DNA of 6,643 bases from an uncultured Christensenellaceae bacterium (GTDB taxonomy: Bacteria; Bacillota; Clostridia; Christensenellales; Aristaeellaceae): positions 1 through 6,643 of the forward strand of contig CAJOPV010000141.1 of the NCBI GenBank assembly GCA_905236495.1, in the 5' to 3' direction. Position 1 is the first letter of the stretch, and every line of letters starts with the position of its first letter. Positions 4,359-6,643 of the stretch are shown one piece after another. The notes beneath the pieces were generated by a model. It ran no database searches and was not told the origin of the DNA. It saw nothing but the letters and a program-made list of their open reading frames with translations. A program made the translations under genes and the position numbers.

Positions 4359-6643
4359 CGTATTCAATTTCCTCAACGCCTCCCCTGCTTTTCGGGAGGC
4401 TTTTGACGCGCAGGAAACGGGCGTCGCCGCCCTGTACGAAATGGCGGAGGGGCAGCGGCCTTTTTACGCCGCCGCTTTGGCGAAGGCAAGCGGGCGGCAG
4501 GTGCTCTATATCGCCCCGTCGGACGCCGCCGCCATGCGGGCGGCGGAGGACTGCGCCGTGTGGCTCTCCGGCGGCGCCGCCATGCTGCCCGCCCCGGAAA
4601 TCCACTTTACCCGGGCCACCGCCAGCCGGGAAAACGCCTTTCAGCGGCTATCCACGCTGCAAAAGGCCCGGCAGGGGGATATCCGGGTGCTGTGCGTGCC
4701 GGCGGACGCGCTGCTCTCCCGCATGCTGCCCCCCGAGGAATACCGGCGCTTCGCCGTGACCCTCCGGCCCGGAGATCAGATGGAGCCTGCCGAGCTGATG
4801 AACAGGCTGGTGAAAATGGGCTATGAACGGGTGGATATGGTGGAGGGCAAGGGCCAGTGCGCCCTGCGGGGGGCCATCGTGGATGCCTTCTCCCCTGCCG
4901 AAAGCAGCGCCACCCGGGTGGAGTTTTTCGATACGGAGGTGGATTCCCTCCGTTCCTTCGATCCCATCAGCCAGCGCAGCAGCGAAATGCTCAAGGAGGC
5001 CGCCTTTTACCCCGCGGTGGAATGGCTGCTTTCCCCGGAGCACGCTTCCGCCATGCGTACGATGATCAAGCGGCAGCAAAACCGTGTGCAGAGCAATCCC
5101 CTCTCCCCCGATCTGCCCCCGCTGCCGGAAGATGAAAATGAAGCGCCCAGGGAGGCCGCGCCCCTGTTCCGGGTGTATGATACCGGGGTCTCCCGGCTTT
5201 TGCAGGACGCGGATCAGCTGGAATCCGGCCTGCAGCCCCCCACCCTCTCCCTGTGGGCCGGGGCGCTGGACGTGCCCTGCGCCTGGCTGTGGGAATATCT
5301 GCAAGACCCCATCATCGTCATCGAAGAGCCGGAAAGGGTCAGGGCCCGGTGTCAGGACCGCCTATCCGGCTTTCAGGAGGATTTCAAGCTTTCCCTGGAG
5401 CGGCAGGAGGCGGTGCCGGAGCAGGGCGCCCTGCTGCGCCCCTGGGAGGAGGCGTTAGCGGCCCTTGCGGGGCGTCCCGTTCACCTCATGCAGGATCTTC
5501 TCAGGGGCATGGGGGGCTTTGTCCCCACCCGCATCGCCCGATTTGCCGGGCTCAACGCCCCCAAATACGTTTCCCGGTTCAAGGATCTGGCCTCCGATCT
5601 GGGAAGCTGGGAAAAGGAAGGGTATCTGACGCTGCTTTTGGCGGGAGGCGAAGCCCGGGCCAAGCGGGTGCAGAGCGCCCTTGCCGAGCTGTACCGCCCC
5701 ACCCCCGCCTGGGAGGAGGGGACGGCGCTTTCCGCCGGAAGCGCCGTGATCTGGCCCCAGACCCTGAGCCGGGGCTTTACCCTGCCGGACTGCCGTTTCG
5801 CCGTCGTCGCGGACAGCGACCTGTTCGGCGCGGGCTACCGCAAAACCCGCCGCCGCCAGACCAGCGGGGAAAAGATCGAGGCCTTCACCGACCTCAAAGA
5901 AGGGGACTACGTGGTGCACGAGGCCCACGGCGTGGGCATCTTCCGGGGCACCGTGCGGCTGCAGAGCGAGGGCACCTACCGGGATTATCTTTTGATCCAG
6001 TACCAGGGCAGCGATAAGCTGTACGTGCCCACCGATCAGTTCGACCGGGTGCAGAAATTTATCGGCGGGCAGGATAATCCCCCGCCCCTCAATTCCTTAT
6101 CCGGCAATGACTGGGACCGGCAAAAGAAAAAGGTGAAGGCGGGGCTGAAAAAGCTGGCCTTCGATCTGGTGGCGCTGTACGCCGCTCGGCAATCCACCCC
6201 GGGCCACGCCTTCGCCCCGGACACCCCCTGGCAGCGGGAATTTGAGGATGCCTTCCCCTACGAGCTGACGCCGGATCAGGAAAAAGCCGTGGAGGATATC
6301 AAGCGGGATATGGAAGCCCCCGCCAACATGGATCGGCTGGTGTGCGGCGACGTGGGCTACGGCAAAACGGAGGTGGCTCTCCGGGCCGCCATGAAGGCCG
6401 TGATGGACGGAAAGCAGGTGGCGATCCTGGCCCCCACCACCATCCTGGCCCAGCAGCATTATTACACCATGCTGCGCCGTTTTTCCGATTTCCCGGTGCA
6501 TATCGACGTTTTATCCCGCTTTCGCACCCCCAAGCAGCAAAAGGAGACCCTGCAGCGGGCCGCGGAGGGCAAAATCGATATCCTGGCGGGCACCCACCGG
6601 CTGCTCTCCAAGGATGTGCAGTTCAAGGACCTGGGGCTGCTCA
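4348..6643 (+). CDS. mfd: Transcription-repair coupling factor Mfd (3' end outside window)
   Basis: Mfd is a large ATP-driven translocase. It pushes RNA polymerase off lesions and recruits UvrA, starting transcription-coupled nucleotide excision repair. The frame stays open for 765 codons to the window edge; full proteins have about 1150-1200 residues. The N-terminal part is the UvrB-like module, with MLPPEEYRRF (about 129-138), YERVDMVEGKGQCALRGAIV (159-178) and VEFFDTEVDSLRSF (191-204). The polymerase-interacting domain follows: DLKEGDYVVHEAHGVGIFRG (about 515-534) and DYLLIQYQGSDKLYVP. The helicase core then begins with the Walker A motif GDVGYGKTEVA (667-677; Lys673), motif Ia APTTILAQQH and GTHRLLSKDV. 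The DExx box lies beyond the window. The ATG at 4348 overlaps pth by 11 bp and has no strong ribosome binding site, so translational coupling is likely. Residues about 195-500 are poorly conserved, as is usual in the family. No frameshift was found. Confidence 0.96.
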   Translation, partial: MLNNVFNFLNASPAFREAFDAQETGVAALYEMAEGQRPFYAAALAKASGRQVLYIAPSDAAAMRAAEDCAVWLSGGAAMLPAPEIHFTRATASRENAFQRLSTLQKARQGDIRVLCVPADALLSRMLPPEEYRRFAVTLRPGDQMEPAELMNRLVKMGYERVDMVEGKGQCALRGAIVDAFSPAESSATRVEFFDTEVDSLRSFDPISQRSSEMLKEAAFYPAVEWLLSPEHASAMRTMIKRQQNRVQSNPLSPDLPPLPEDENEAPREAAPLFRVYDTGVSRLLQDADQLESGLQPPTLSLWAGALDVPCAWLWEYLQDPIIVIEEPERVRARCQDRLSGFQEDFKLSLERQEAVPEQGALLRPWEEALAALAGRPVHLMQDLLRGMGGFVPTRIARFAGLNAPKYVSRFKDLASDLGSWEKEGYLTLLLAGGEARAKRVQSALAELYRPTPAWEEGTALSAGSAVIWPQTLSRGFTLPDCRFAVVADSDLFGAGYRKTRRRQTSGEKIEAFTDLKEGDYVVHEAHGVGIFRGTVRLQSEGTYRDYLLIQYQGSDKLYVPTDQFDRVQKFIGGQDNPPPLNSLSGNDWDRQKKKVKAGLKKLAFDLVALYAARQSTPGHAFAPDTPWQREFEDAFPYELTPDQEKAVEDIKRDMEAPANMDRLVCGDVGYGKTEVALRAAMKAVMDGKQVAILAPTTILAQQHYYTMLRRFSDFPVHIDVLSRFRTPKQQKETLQRAAEGKIDILAGTHRLLSKDVQFKDLGLL

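Noticed and set aside
3492..4376. Minus-strand open frame of 294 codons opposite purR and pth
   Set aside because: It is antisense to two well-supported genes, has shadow-type composition and no start signals.
4648..5304. Minus-strand open frame of 218 codons, and several plus-strand frames within mfd
   Set aside because: The Mfd frame is continuous from 4348 to 6643 with conserved motifs; these are out-of-frame shadows.

Overview
This window looks like a chromosomal housekeeping segment from a fairly GC-rich member of the Bacillota, probably a Clostridia-type gut or anaerobic lineage. The evidence is a Bacillus-type PurR repressor with PurBox-like operators, strong AGGAGG ribosome binding sites, clear sigma-A promoters, and the partial gene order purR-pth-mfd. 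That order is a shortened form of the Bacillus subtilis purR-yabJ-spoVG-glmU-prs-ctc-spoVC(pth)-mfd locus. The lineage is inferred from these genes only; no rRNA gene is present.

Layout. Positions 1-165 hold no convincing protein gene, but contain four closely packed, near-perfect hairpins that look like a structured RNA of unrecognised class. Positions 166-1284 (minus strand) encode N-acetylglucosamine-6-phosphate deacetylase (NagA). A 34-bp gap separates it from a divergent gene at 1319-2203 (plus), a radical SAM protein of the spore photoproduct lyase-like family. The gap 2204-2392 contains two weak terminator-like hairpins and an apparently orphan leftward promoter. Positions 2393-2785 (minus) encode a small flavin-binding protein of the pyridoxamine 5'-phosphate oxidase-like superfamily, with a textbook promoter and ribosome binding site. 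The divergent control region 2786-2967 also carries the promoter of the rightward purR-pth-mfd operon and a pair of inverted PurBox-like sites.

The rightward operon consists of purR (2968-3780), pth (3777-4358) and mfd (4348 to beyond the window end). Adjacent genes overlap by 4 and 11 bp, so they are probably transcribed and translated together. PurR senses PRPP and controls purine genes, Pth recycles peptidyl-tRNA, and Mfd couples DNA repair to stalled transcription. They do not form one pathway; the linkage is a conserved chromosomal neighbourhood. NagA (amino-sugar recycling), the radical SAM protein and the flavoprotein are separate units.

I found no mobile element, CRISPR array, tRNA or rRNA. 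The most interesting points are the unassigned RNA-like region at the left edge, the likely PurR autoregulatory site, and the orphan leftward promoter at 2297-2326.
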